DNA from: Alnus glutinosa
Taxonomy: Eukaryota > Streptophyta > Magnoliopsida > Fagales > Betulaceae
Direction: 5' to 3'
Length of the DNA stretch: 64,000 bases
Assembly (NCBI RefSeq): GCF_958979055.1
Contig: NC_084898.1
Coordinates: forward strand, 24,331,102-24,395,101
In this document: positions 32,331-44,400 of the stretch, one piece after another
How positions within the stretch are numbered: the first letter of the stretch is position 1
Layout of the letters: every line of letters begins with the position of its first letter
Notes under the pieces: model-generated
What the model was told of the DNA's origin: nothing
Database searches by the model: none
What the model saw: only the letters and a program-made list of their open reading frames with translations
Program-made: the position numbers and the translations under genes

Positions 32331-32894
32331 TTATCCACCATGACACATATTGATGAAAGCAAGAGAAAATGCAGTCAATTGGAAGAAGATCTGGTTATCC
32401 TTTGTCAAAGGAGACGCTTGACCTTTCTTCTCCTTGAACCCGTCTTGACAAGTGCTTGATGCATCCATGGCAGAGCTCACCTCCATATTGGCCGTGGCGA
32501 AATCTCTTGACTTCAAAGCACGCATAGCATCTTTCAAACTTGAGACAGCGTCCATGTAAAGTTGAAAGCAGTCTTTCAGGCAACTCCTGGCATATTTCTG
32601 CATGTCGTAGCTTTGGCCCTTCAAAAGCTCTGAAATCTTGGAAGCAATTTTGGTTGCATTGGATATGCTTAACCCAATTGAGATAGCCACTAGTTTTTCA
32701 AAGCTTGCGTTTTGGCTCTTTGGATTGGCTTCAAGGCTTGCCAAGCAAAGCTTGTAGCTCAAATTTGGGTCGCTCTTTGCTGCTTCTTCGCAAGAACGAA
32801 GGATTAGACTACTTCTACTACTACTCCTGCCTTCCAAACATTGGAAGAGCAAGAGAAAAGAAATAATTATGCAAATTGAAGACAAGGGATTCAT
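32331..32894 (-). CDS. Pectin methylesterase/invertase inhibitor-like protein
   Basis: Single-exon ORF of 187 residues, close to the family's usual 170-200. Residues 1-22 are a hydrophobic signal peptide. Four conserved cysteines fit the family pattern: C35 and C50 for the N-terminal helical hairpin disulfide, then C109 and C149 for the second; C105 is extra. The start of the domain reads SCEEAAKSDPNLSYKLC, and a helix-bundle segment with LKDAMRAL and MEVSSAMDASSTC follows. Such proteins are secreted to the cell wall or vacuole and inhibit either pectin methylesterases or acid invertases; sequence alone does not tell which, and some members are pollen allergens. The ATG is the first in frame after a stop-rich leader, about 80-90 bases after a TATA box on the minus strand. 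Confidence 0.88.
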   Translation of the reverse strand: MNPLSSICIIISFLLLFQCLEGRSSSRSSLILRSCEEAAKSDPNLSYKLCLASLEANPKSQNASFEKLVAISIGLSISNATKIASKISELLKGQSYDMQKYARSCLKDCFQLYMDAVSSLKDAMRALKSRDFATANMEVSSAMDASSTCQDGFKEKKGQASPLTKDNQIFFQLTAFSLAFINMCHGG

Positions 32895-32974
32895 GGGTTT
32901 CTTTCTTTCTTGTTATTCTTCTCTTTGATTAATCAATGAGACGTTATTGGAGAAATGGGTAAGATCGAATGAGA

Positions 32975-32983
32975 CTTTATATA
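32975..32983 (-). promoter_or_regulatory. TATA box of the inhibitor gene
   Basis: TATATAAAG on the minus strand. The duplicated flank has TATAAAG at the equivalent place, a two-base shortening. Confidence 0.6.
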
Positions 32984-33199
32984 CAGGAAGCCTTTGATCA
33001 TATTGAATCATATTTTGAAGAAATGAGGCATAATTCGGTACATAAAACATGTTTGTTCCTTTTGTTTTTTGTTCTGAAAATGGCTTTTGGGCACGTTGAC
33101 AATGTGTCCCTTGAAGATCCAGAAGAGTTGCCAAAAATTAGGCCATTTCGCGATTGCGATTGAAGTAACATCCTACGTGCATTACCCCCAAGTGTCAAG

Positions 33200-34182
33200 G
33201 TCAACGTTTCATTTAGAATTGTGGTATACTTATTATGTTTTAGTCTTATACAATTTTGTTAATTAAAGATGTCTTTAAAGGTAATTAGTTTCATCAAACT
33301 AATTAATTAAGGAATTGACATTTATTTTTTGGATTAAAAAGAACAATTTAATTGGGAAAAAAATTAATTGATCGATGATATTGGTATGGACCAATTGTAT
33401 TGTATAATAAGAAGTTGTATGAATTTTTTTCTGTTTATGAATAAATGAACGAACATTATAATTAAATAATTAGTATGAATCTTTACATTAATTTATTCTA
33501 CGTACTGGTCTTGTCCGATTAGCCATTAAACCTTTTAACTATGGAATGATTAATTGTTAGAATATATGATATGCATTGGTTCCATAATAGGTATATATAT
33601 ATATATATGTTCCTAATAGAATAATTATTTTATAGGATTGATGGTAATCATGATTTGATTAGCATATATATTTGTCTTTATCTTCATTTACACGAATTCT
33701 CTTATAAATATGAGTCTTTCGTACTGTAAATAGAATAAGAGCATAATATGGCCCTATCGGACTATTTCTTAGCGGTGGATGTGGGCGCATTTAAAATTTT
33801 GATTTTGTGAACAAAAAATTTGATTTTAAACAAAATTATATAAAATAAATCGTTTGAAAATTACGTTTTTAAAAATTGAGATGTGAAAACGCAAAAAGAT
33901 TGTTTGTTCAAATCGAAAGCAATGGGGCACTTTTTTAAAAATACATAATTTTAAAGACTAACTTACGATTTTAAAAGTTAAACTGCTATTTTGTCAGACA
34001 CTTAACTATGTTTTTAAAAATTATTTTTAAATTACTATTTTTAAATCGTAAAATCAAACAAACCTGTAAATGGTTAACTACAAACCACCATAAATCATTT
34101 GTCACTATTTTCATTATTTTTCTTTATCATTATGAGTTTTTTCATGATATCATAGCAACCAGCTAACGCCAATAGCTACGTG
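33200..34182. other. Intergenic, degenerate Tourist-like MITE, no gene seen
   Basis: AT-rich. From about 33,780 to 34,067 a heavily mutated relative of the Tourist-like family is recognisable (AAATCGTTTGAAAATTACGTTTTTAAAAATTG-like order, split here into its shared short motifs). No coding potential. Confidence 0.5.
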
Positions 34183-35255
34183 TACTCCTTATGCTTTTAA
34201 GTAACTTTTTGAACCTGAGAGCTCTGATATTTTTCTCCAGAGGAAAAACCAATGAAGAAAAAGCTTTGAGTTTGCTTGGTTTTCGCTCGGGGGGGTGGGC
34301 TTCACGCCTTCCCCTCCGGGTGCTGGTATCTCCCCTTAGCCTTTATGGTTAGGGTGGTTTTTTTATTCCTCCTTGACTTGTTTTCAGGGGTGGATGGTCC
34401 GTTTCTCCAAGCTTTAGGGTTGTTGGAGGTTTGTTTCTTCACGGTTGTTTTGAACCGGTGGAGGTTTTTTTGGTTTGTTGGTTCTGTGTTTTTCTATTGT
34501 TCTTTGGTGCAAGCAGAGGTTTCAGGTGCTGGGGTTTTCCGGTGAGCTCCGTGGGGAGGATGGCGTGTGTTGTGTGTTTTTGAAAGATTTGTTTGGATCG
34601 AAATTTCCCGATCTAGATCTACGCTTCTCTCTCCATGATTGCACAACACCGACCTCACGTTTGGGTTCCTCAGCGTCCTTCGAGTCCCTCGACGTTCGGC
34701 GTGTTCTCCACCGCCCCCTCCTCACCGGCGCTTGGCAATCACGCGCCAGAGACCTTCTTGGAGTGTGATGGCCACGCGCCACTCTCCCGGCTTCCTTTCC
34801 CTCGTCGGACAGCGGTTCTCTGAAGATCGTTCCTTCACTTCACCGAGGCTTTGTTTGAGTTGTATTGGTTTTTGGTTTTCTTAGTTGCAGTGGTCCGGCC
34901 ATCTTCATTTGTAGGGGTGTTTGTCGGTTGCTGTATTATTTAGTTAGATTTGCAAGCTACCTGTTAGATGCTTGGATTTTATTGAAGTTTTTTGCTTTTT
35001 AGCGTAGATCAGCCATCTTTTTTTTAGTAGTGGTGCTTATTTGGTTGGGGTGACTTCCAATGTATGATCTTGTAATCTTTGGATTTTTTTAAGTAGTTTG
35101 CTCCCAAATCAGAACTTAATTCTGATTTTCTGTTTAGGAAGTCTTAGTATTCCTTAACATTGTAATGAGACATTTGGGTTTTTAGTTTTTTTTAATGAAA
35201 GCAGTACCCTTTTATCAAAAAAAAAAAAAAAAAAAAGAAAAGAAAAAAAAAAGTG
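34183..35255 (+). mobile_element. Non-autonomous poly(A) retroelement E3, 15-bp TSD
   Basis: 1073 bp flanked by the perfect 15-bp repeat GCCAATAGCTACGTG at 34,168-34,182 and 35,256-35,270, ending AATGAAAGCAGTACCC..TTTTATC plus a long A-rich tail. Its 5' part shares the GGGGGG..GCTTCACGCC block, a CTCCCCTTAGCC motif and CCGGTGGAGGTT-like sequence with E1 and E2. ORFs of 62-97 codons overlap in several frames and show no domain. Confidence 0.88.
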
Positions 35256-35794
35256 GCCAATAGCTACGTGGATTCTTGTTTCTTTTTTTTCTTTTTTTTT
35301 CTTTTTTTTTTACTATGCCAATAGCTCCCTCTTGGAATTCTTCATTTCCGTTCAATAATCTTTTTGTCTCAAATCATTGTCTTTCAAGAATCGTATCAAA
35401 CTTTTAACCACATCGTCATCAATCAAAAGTTCGTTAGCCCATCTACATTACTCCACAAAAAATCAATCAAATCTGACAGTGCACGCGCCACCAGTCATTC
35501 CACGCGCTGGTACATTCCAATTGGTAGATAAAATAAAAAATAAAAATCAATTTCAAAGATTTATAAAGATAATCTAACGGTCAACGTTAGGTGAGTAATA
35601 ATATCCAGAATTAGAGTCCTTAAAATATTAATTAATTAAAAGATCGATTAAATTTAATTTTTTACAATTAAATTAAATGACGTGAGATTTCCCTGCACGA
35701 ACCAAACACGCCACTGCTACACACGGTACCTTGAGTACCACAAGTTAGTACCCTCTGTCTCTCTCTCTCTCCATTATCATCGGCAAGCTTCTTA

Positions 35795-36516
35795 AGCCAC
35801 TCCAATAATGAAAGTTAAAATAACTATTAAAAAAGAATAATTATCTACTTTAACCATTATTTATAATATTTTCTCTCAAACAGTTCACTCTCTACTTTTT
35901 AAAAATATTATTTTTTAATCATTTTCTTCAATTTTTGTTTTCATTTCTCTCTCACTCTCCAGTCTCCCCCAACCCCAACCCACTGCACTACGACGAAGAA
36001 GAAGCACCCACCGCACCACACTCTCTACTTCAATACCGCACCACTCAGCCACCGGATCAATGTCGTTCAACCACCGCACACACGACGTCAATCCACCCAC
36101 GGCCAGAGCAACGGAACCACCGATTAGCACCGATCAAGACCAATCCACCGGAAAAATGGCACAGCTGAAGCCGATCAAGACCCCGGCAGAATCCACCTCC
36201 AGCTTCATTGGCGTCGACCCATCCACCGGACGTCACCCATTGTCGATCCATGGAAGATCAGGGTTCATACTGTTGCTTCCATTGTTAGATGAGGGACGGA
36301 GAGGGACGAAGAGGAATCGGAGAGGGAGAGAGGGAGAGAGAAATTATTAATAAAAAAAGCCTAAACACATGAACAGTGAATAGCCAGTGTTGGCTATTCA
36401 CTGTTCACATGTTTAGAGAAATGATTAAAATAGCCATTTTGTTGGAGAAGAAAATTTACTAATAAAAGTCAAATTTGATTATTTTGAAAGAAATAGCAAG
36501 TCTGCTGGAGATGGCC
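35795..36516. mobile_element. Possible MULE-like MITE with internal hairpin
   Basis: Left CCACTCCAATAATGAAAGTT and right TAGCAAGTCTGCTGGAGATG are weakly inverted. A near-perfect hairpin ACAGTGAATAGCCA with TGGCTATTCACTGT lies at 36,374-36,408. The GC-richer core at 35,960-36,340 gives short ORFs on both strands with no recognised domain. Confidence 0.45.
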
Positions 36517-37185
36517 GTTTCTAGTGTTGAATACTTTTACCATGCATAATCAATATTTTCTTGGCCAAAAAGCTTAATAGATAGATTTCATTTGGTTTAT
36601 TTGATTGGCTCATTTTTAATTAGAAAAACAGGCATTATACAAGAATGATGTTCTTGTTTTTGGTCCCTTTTTCTCTCAACCAATTTTTTCTTTTTCTTTT
36701 TCTTTTTCTATTTTTGTTAAATTACTTCAACTACATATCTTTATAAGCTTAATAAACTATTATAAATTTAAAAATTTAATTGATATTATAACATTTATGT
36801 TGGCTTAAACTTAGTGAAAATGATCGAGGACCGACACATGAAATATTTAATTAAATTAGGTTATCGAGTGGCAAGTCATGATTCAAATTCAATACTATTT
36901 AATTATGTTCTCATACCTATTAAATTATCAATTAGGTGCATTCAGGAAATGAGTGAAAATGCATGCAGTTGAGTGCGGGAAGTTTGCAGACTATTACCGT
37001 GTCCAGTTGAATTAATGGGTACGAAATCTCATTCTTCTTTGAAATTTATGTTGAATTCTTATGATTTGATGGAGGTTGTCTAAGGGCCAGATTATTTTAA
37101 AGAACTATTATTTGTGCAGATTCAGGCGTGGAATTATGTGTACTGCACAGTAAGTTCCTTACAAATAGACTTAGACGGATTATAT
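36516..37185. other. Intergenic, no gene seen
   Basis: AT-rich sequence without ORF or obvious repeat, apart from a TTTTTCTTTTTCTTTTTC tract. Confidence 0.4.
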
Positions 37186-37189
37186 AATA

Positions 37190-37945
37190 TTTAAGTAAAA
37201 AATCATATTTAGCCTTTAGGTTTTTATCTCATAAATTGAATTTAATCTTTGAGTTTTTACTTTCAAAAATTTAGAGTATGTTTGGCAAATACTTGTACAG
37301 AACAGAATAGTGGGTTGTTAATTTTAGAATTAGTAAAAAGTGATGATGTGATATAAAATAAAAAGAATTTATATAAAAAAGTGAAAAAAAAAATTTGTAT
37401 TTTAGTGGATTTTTTTATTTGAAGAGTAATAAAAAATCATTAATGTAATATAAAAAGTGAAAATGTTTTTATGTTGATTGTTATTAAAAACTGTGAAAAT
37501 GAGAGAAAATGATTGCAGCCCATTATCATGGCATGGCAAGTTCATTGCCAAACACAACCTTCGTCTTTAGGTTTTGTCCAGATTTTAAATAGGTTATTTT
37601 ATCGTTTTTTCGTCCAAGTGAATGGTTTGTTATATGTCATGTGTTTTTCAATTGACACGCTAGAGTTGTATTAACACTTAATATTAATGTCATATTATTA
37701 ATCACCAAACCCTAACTTTATTAGGGAAAAAACATCTTTAACTTTGACGTTGAGATAGATCCTAGCGTGTCAAATAAAATACACGTGACAAATAAAAAAT
37801 TGTTAATTTTGACGGTAAAATGATAGCTAGAGGAACAAATTTAAAACTTGAGTAAAATTCATGGAGTACTTTATTCTTAAAATTGAAAAATTAAAGATTA
37901 AATTCAAATCAGATAAAAATTTAGGAGTTCTTAATATTTATTATG
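37190..37945. mobile_element. Foldback MITE with a nested MITE
   Basis: Outer ends GCCTTTAGGTTTTTATCTCA and GATAAAAATTTAGGAGTTCT, with TTTAATCTTTGA against TTAAAGATTAAA inside, form an inverted pair. The inner element runs from about 37,270 (GTATGTTTGGCAAATACTTG) to about 37,560 (CATTGCCAAACACAACC). No coding content. Confidence 0.55.
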
Positions 37946-39894
37946 TTACGTTGATCACTAAAATATAAATTGTTATATGACATTGATCTATATAATATTT
38001 ATTACGTCTAGAAATTCACGTGAAAAAAACATACATTAATAGTTTCTTCCCTAAAATAATAATATTAATTATTTTTAAAAAAATACTTTTAGTTGTTGAA
38101 AAGAGTTTTGTAGGGACAACATATAAAAATCCGTTTGATTAGCTAATATTTGAAAATAGTTTTCAACATTTAAGAATGAAAACATAGTTCTTGAACATAT
38201 GGAATTTTTTAGTCTGAGATTTGCAGTGGATTATTAAATAACTTGGGTATAATTAATTTATGATTTTGTGTTTAACTATTAAAAAATTAAATCCGAACTC
38301 AATTTTAAAATCCAGTATTTTATAGAGAAATCTTTATAATCTACTTGAAATCATTTGAAATAATAGTGATAGTAAAAACAAGTAGACATAGAGGCTATTA
38401 ATGGAAATATGTGAATATTGGGGGTGGGAATGTATAAACTTTATGTAAGATTAGCTAGGCTTGAATGCAAGGGTCAACTTATAAATTTTAGAAGTTCAGG
38501 GACCATGGATACATTCTAATATCTAAAAATAGGAAATCTGTTTTTCCCCTAATAAAAGGGTAAGGGACAACCAAAGGTTAGAACTCTTTTTTTTTGTTAC
38601 TTGGGCTAGCTTTCTAATAATAGTGCATGAAATTTACGGGCACTATTTCAAGATCGATCGAGCCATAGTTGGATCGTAGTCCCACCAAGGGCATAATGAC
38701 AGAAAGCCAATAACCATGGATTTATGGATTTGAATTTCATCCCTTGAACAATCAAGCCCTTAAAAGACTTGAATTACCTATGTCTTCCCCTTATCTAACC
38801 ATTTGGGAGTAATTAAGTTCATCGTCACTAAGCCAATCCCTTCTGTGGTAAAATAGGAAAGCTCTTAATACCCATCAATTTTAGCTCATTTGGGATTAAC
38901 TAAATTGAAGTGCCAAATCCAATCTTTATTAATCAATAATAAGTACATTGGTTTGGTTTTGATCCATGAAGAATTTTTCTAGGTGTGGATAATTATAAAC
39001 CAACCAAATCAAAAATTATAACGTATGATGTTTAATTTTAAGGGTTAAATAATTTTTTTTTTTCACCTAAGTTTCATTTTGTATTGTAAAAGGTACCTCG
39101 CTTATGGCTAAAAACGGAAATGATCCATCAGTCCAACTTTCATCCATAAACAGACACGTGTCCTTATGCTTCATTAAAAAAAATTAAAAAGCTAAAATCA
39201 TTAAAAAAAAAAAAAAAAAAAAAGCTTTTGAAAAAAGAAAAGAAAAGTGGTGATTGGAGCCACCCCTTGGGCAAAGGTTAATTATAACCCCTTTTTAATT
39301 TTTTTTTTTTGAAATTACTTATAAAGCTCAATATTACATAATATGAAATTAATGTGAGACTTAATACACATAAATTTTTTTTTATAATTAACAAATTTTA
39401 TGTAAGTTATTAATTTTTCAAATGTGAGACGGAGATGTTAAACATTCGATTTGACCTGAGAATATAGTTTTCTTTTTAATCTTTTAGCAAGAAAGGCTCA
39501 ACCCAATACATAGTCCTACCAACTTGTAGGTGAAAAGTTTTATCTTAAAACACAAGTAAAAGCCAAAGTCAACATGACCCCTTATGCTTGCTAGGTCTTC
39601 TTCTACCACACACGAAGCCAGGGAATTAAACATAAGTTTTTGAGCCAATCGTATTTAGTGTTGGTTGTACAAAGTTTTGATAATTGTTTTGATTTTTGGG
39701 TCTCAAAAATATTTTCAAAAAAATTATAAATTGAGGATTGTTTTGGTGGGGACTATATTTGGAAAAAAGAAAGAAAGTGCAATATGGATTCAAAAGAAAT
39801 TTGATTTGGTAAAATTTAAGAAGTGTTTATAAGAAAAAGAAAAAAAAAAGAAAAAAGAAGAAGAAGAAGAAGAAAATGATATGTGTTTCAAAAG
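37946..39894. other. Intergenic TE-derived DNA, no gene seen
   Basis: Around 39,030-39,300 a half element resembles the arm of the GC-rich foldback family (AAAAGGTACCTCG, GACACGTGTCC, GAGCCACCCCTTGG). An AAGAAGAAG microsatellite lies at about 39,855-39,874. Nothing else was recognised. Confidence 0.4.
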
Positions 39895-40053
39895 AGTAAT
39901 GCTATAAGTTCATCTTGTGTCCATAAAAGAATGAGATGGTTTTTAAAATCATTATTGGACGTGTGATTGATCACTATTGAATTTTGATCAAATGATTATT
40001 TTAAAAGTCACCTCATTTTTTTATGGACACATGATGGACATTTAGAATTACTC
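39895..40053. mobile_element. Short MITE, family of the 25.7-26.2 kb cluster
   Basis: Ends GAGTAATGCTATAAGTTCAT and ACATTTAGAATTACTC. Inner GTCCATAAAAGAATGAGATG pairs with CACCTCATTTTTTTATGGAC. Confidence 0.75.
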
Positions 40054-40340
40054 GAATCGAAAACATGAAAGAAAAAGAATGAATAAAAGATTATGAAGCT
40101 AGTCTCCAAAGGTGGTGCCTGCCATATGGTTATGTCGGTCATCTCTAGGTCGGCTAGCAAATCTAGCGAGTGACAATGATCACAGGGTCACTAAACGGAT
40201 ATACTCGACTGGTGGCCACCATGATAGTCGCCACTTTTTTTCTTAAAAAAAATATTGTAGTTTTATAATTTAGAATTTTGTTTGTTTATATGTAAAAAGC
40301 ACCATCCACACCTAAAAAGACGACTATGTGTTTAGTTATT

Positions 40341-40510
40341 GAGTAATTCTACTATTTATACTAATTTACTACACTAATATTATTACACCGGTTGACGTGA
40401 CATATTTTAAGTGGTTTTTAATTTTAACCATTTAAAAAAATAAAAGAAAAACCACTTAAAATATATCATGTTAACTGGTGTGACATGAGTGTGAAAATTA
40501 TTATTACTCT
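40341..40510. mobile_element. Short foldback MITE
   Basis: GAGTAATTCTACTATTTATA against AAATTATTATTACTCTC at the ends. A strong inner inverted pair is TGACATATTTTAAGTGGTTT with AACCACTTAAAATATATCA. Confidence 0.7.
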
Positions 40511-41139
40511 CCCTTATTTTTTGAGAAATATTTTGCATTTTATATTTTGAAAAGTATTTTGTTTTTCTAAAAGAGTTTTGTGATTTATTGTGAGAATTGA
40601 GAAGTATGTTAGAACTTAAAATTAGGTCATATCTAAAAATTTCGCTAAACATCTTAATATTTGTGATTTATTGTGAAAAGTATGTTTTTTTTTTAATAAA
40701 TATATATTTAAATCTCATTTATTAATCAAATTATTAAAATAATTCGCTCTAATAAAACAATATTACATATACACCTACGAATTAATCAAATTTGATCCTT
40801 GTTCGGTGGGACAAATCTAAAAATTCCTTTAAACAATATCTTTTCTAAAAATATTATATATAAGAGAAAAAAAAAGAAAAACAAAAAAGTAAAAAGAAGC
40901 ATTGACATCATGGCAAGCGACTTTTGACGAATCCCACCTCCACAACCGTCTTTCAATCGCAACCTTCAGCCACGCGCTTCACACGTGACACGCTCAATGA
41001 CATTTACACGCACGAACGCCCTTTCCACGTGCCACTCAATACGGGCCCTACACGGTGGTTCCCGCCCACATCCACCTACGCCCAATCAAATCAGCGCGTG
41101 AAGAGAGTGAAAATGATGTAAGCATTTCCCATAATTCTG

Positions 41140-41146
41140 TATATAT
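41140..41146 (+). promoter_or_regulatory. Candidate TATA box of UPF1
   Basis: TATATAT about 290 bases before the ATG, followed by a CT-rich leader, consistent with a 5' UTR of about 250 bases. A second AT-rich element could serve instead. Confidence 0.45.
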
Positions 41147-41286
41147 CCTTCACGCGCCCTTCCCCTGCCTGACGTCCACACACACACCCACACGCTCAAA
41201 CCCATAACTCACTCTCCCTCTCACCTCTGTCTCTGCCTCTCTTTCCTCAAACCTCTCATTTCTCTCTCGCTTTTAATTCTTTCACC

Positions 41287-41308
41287 AAACCCTAACCCTA
41301 ACCCTAAT
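41287..41308 (+). promoter_or_regulatory. Telo-box cluster in the UPF1 leader
   Basis: Tandem AAACCCTAA-type repeats (three CCCTAA units). Telo-boxes are known near the starts of many plant genes for translation and RNA metabolism, where they bind Myb-type factors. The function here is inferred. Confidence 0.7.
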
Positions 41309-41436
41309 CCCCTCTTCACTCCCAAACCCAAACGTCCCATCCTTTTCCCCCAAAACCCCAACCTTAATTCCACCTTCGAATTCGAACTCGAATTCTTCAA
41401 CTCGGCGCACCGTCTGGTTGTCTTCAATTTCTCACA

Positions 41437-44400
41437 ATGGATTCTCAGCCGAACAACCTGTTCGAAACGGTGTCGCAGCCGGACACGGCTAACGATGCCT
41501 ACACCTTCCTCGAGTTCAACACCCAGGGCGAGGACTTCGACTACCCGGAGTTCCGCGATCCGATTCGCTCATGGCCCACGCCATCCGACTCATTGTCCGA
41601 CCCGACCGACCGCGGCCCCGGGTCGGACCACCCTTCTGACTCCTCGCCCGTATCCGCTGCACCGGGCGGCGCCACCAAGGCCCGGGCAGGAGCCTCGGGC
41701 AGCACCAGTAATCCTAATACTAACAGCATCAACAATAACAACAACAATAGTCATAGTAATAGCAATAACCAGGTGGTTGAAGCCCTAGCGGCCGGGATGG
41801 GAGGGCTGAACTTCGAGGAGACAGGAGACGATGACGGCTACGAGTACGGGAAAGGGGATTTCACGGAGCACGCGTGCCGGTACTGCGGAGTGTCCAATCC
41901 GTCCTGCGTAGTGCGCTGCAACGTCCCGTCGTGCCGCAAGTGGTTCTGCAATTCCAGGGGGAACACGTCCGGCTCGCATATCGTCAATCACCTGGTGAGT
42001 GATGTGATTAGAGAATTTGCAAATGTTATGTATTATGTCTGTGAATAGGATTTTGTTTTTGTTAGTTTGTAATGGTGATCTTTGTTTAGCGATGCAAATG
42101 TTAGGAAGTTCGTACATTTCAATGTTAAAATTGTAAACTATATGTTGAATTAGAAATTGAGGGTTTGTAAGAAATAATTTTGGGTCTGAATTCATTAATT
42201 TAGTGAGATAGGATATTATTTTGGTCGATTATGTTCTGTACTTTAGAAGAAATGGATGTACGCTGGTCATATGTGGTTTTTTCCACAAAAGGGCTTGTTA
42301 CCTTAATGTGGGCTTGAGGTTTTCTGAATGGTTAACATGCATAAGTTATGCTCGAGCTTTGTGTGGGTTGCATATTTTGCTGACCAGCATAATGTATCTT
42401 TCTTAGAAACAGGACGGTCTGGAATATTTCTTTGATATTTTCCTGCCAATTTTTGTAGATTTATTTTAACTCTTAGTGTCAGTTCAAAATTTTCTTATTT
42501 GGTCATCATTTCCAATTTTCTATATATGACACCTCGATTAAGAAAGCAGAGATTCCTTGAGGATGCTTTAGGACGAACCTTGTGTTGGAGTTTTAGCCTT
42601 CTGTGGATACGGTTAGGGTTTGTGATATAGTTTTTAGCCATCTGTCCTTTCTTTGCATCAATGGCAGACTTCAGCCATGAAGAATCAGTTTGCTTATCAG
42701 TAATTGCGTATATATATGGCTTTGAAGTTAGATTGATAACGATCTCTCTTTTTGAAGGGCTAAAATGGGAGATCGAATTGCCATAGTTTTAGTTAATATT
42801 GGAAGATTGTAATTCGTTATAGTTATTGACGTTTAGATTCCTAAGAATTCAATGTGTACTCTTTAATGATGTCACTTTCTTGCCTAGAGAATGGTGATTT
42901 CACCGAAGTTTATGTTCCTCTGGTCCCAAAGGAAAGGAGCATGTTGAGACGTAGTTCTGTTATGGAGCTATGTGTATACCACCACATCACTTTTGAAGTT
43001 AGATGAGTGTATGGTTTTTATTTTAGTAGTTTGCTTTCCCAGTTGCATTATTTTTTTTTTTTCATATATAATTATAGTACCAAGTTTATTAAACTGACAC
43101 ATGTCTTTGAGCATGTGATTCCCACATGTTTTTTTAAAAATGCATGTGATTCGTACATATATTTTTAATAAACTTTGTACCCTATTAAAAATGAATGTGA
43201 GACTTACATGCTTCAAGGACAAATGTTAACTTAATAGACTGGGTTTGAAGAAATTCATCCAACCCAATTTGGAGAAATTTTTTGTCCTTTATTATGTGCT
43301 ATATTCGCATATAATCTTTCAGTTTTGTCTACCTACTTAGATGAATAATTTATATTCATGTTTCTTTTAATTATAGGTATTGTTAGTAATTATTCAATTA
43401 TATTTAGTGCTTTAAATAATTAAATACATTCATTGAAGTTAGGTGAAAAATAGTTGAATTTGCTTGACCGGCTATTTTTGCTCCATTTGATTCCGAAGTA
43501 TATACCATTTTGCAATTGGACAGGCATCTCCGATATCTTTTCTTATTACATTGTAACGTTGGTTCTGTAGGTTCGAGCAAAGCACAAGGAAGTCTGTCTT
43601 CATAAAGACAGCCCTTTGGGAGAAACTATCCTTGAATGCTACAATTGTGGATGCCGCAATGTGTTCTTGCTTGGATTTATTTCGGCAAAGACAGAGAGTG
43701 TGGTTGTTCTTCTTTGTAGAGAACCTTGCCTAAGTGTTAATGCATTGAAGGACATGAATTGGGACCTGAGTCAGTGGTGTCCCCTGATTGATGATCGGTG
43801 CTTTTTGCAATGGCTTGTTAAGGTTACTGTTTTTATGTATTGTTTTCTGTTTTTTATATGAGGTGATTTATTTTTGTCAGACTTTGCTAAACTGTTGCGC
43901 TTTTGCAGATCCCATCTGAACAGGAGCAGTTGAGGGCACGGCAGATCAGTGCTCAACAGATAAACAAGGTAGAAGAACTTTGGAAGACAAATCCTGATGC
44001 TTCTCTTGAAGATCTTGAAAAGCCTGGTGTGGACGATGAACCTCAGCCTGTAGTTTTGAAGTATGAAGATGCATATCAGGTGTCTTAAGTTTCCAAGATT
44101 GCTAATAACATGCTTGCTTTGCAACATGAGAAGGCTGTGGTGGAAGTTACTCTTTATACATGGATATTTACAAATAAGTTAATGGTTTTACCTTCCTTTT
44201 GCAGTATCAAAATGTATTTGCACCACTAATTAAGCTTGAGGCTGACTATGATAAGGTATGATTCACATCTCTCTAGATCTTCTACTAGTTCTTTTTTTGC
44301 TTATAAGTTCCCATTATTCTATTATAAAAGTGCTAAAGAAGATAAAACCTAGCTTAATTTTGCTGCTGTTCTCCTTGAATGATTTATTCTGCTTTCCTGA

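Noticed and set aside
41541..41788. ORFs in other frames of UPF1 exon 1
   Set aside because: Shadows of the GC-rich first exon; the UPF1 frame carries the conserved Cys/His domain.
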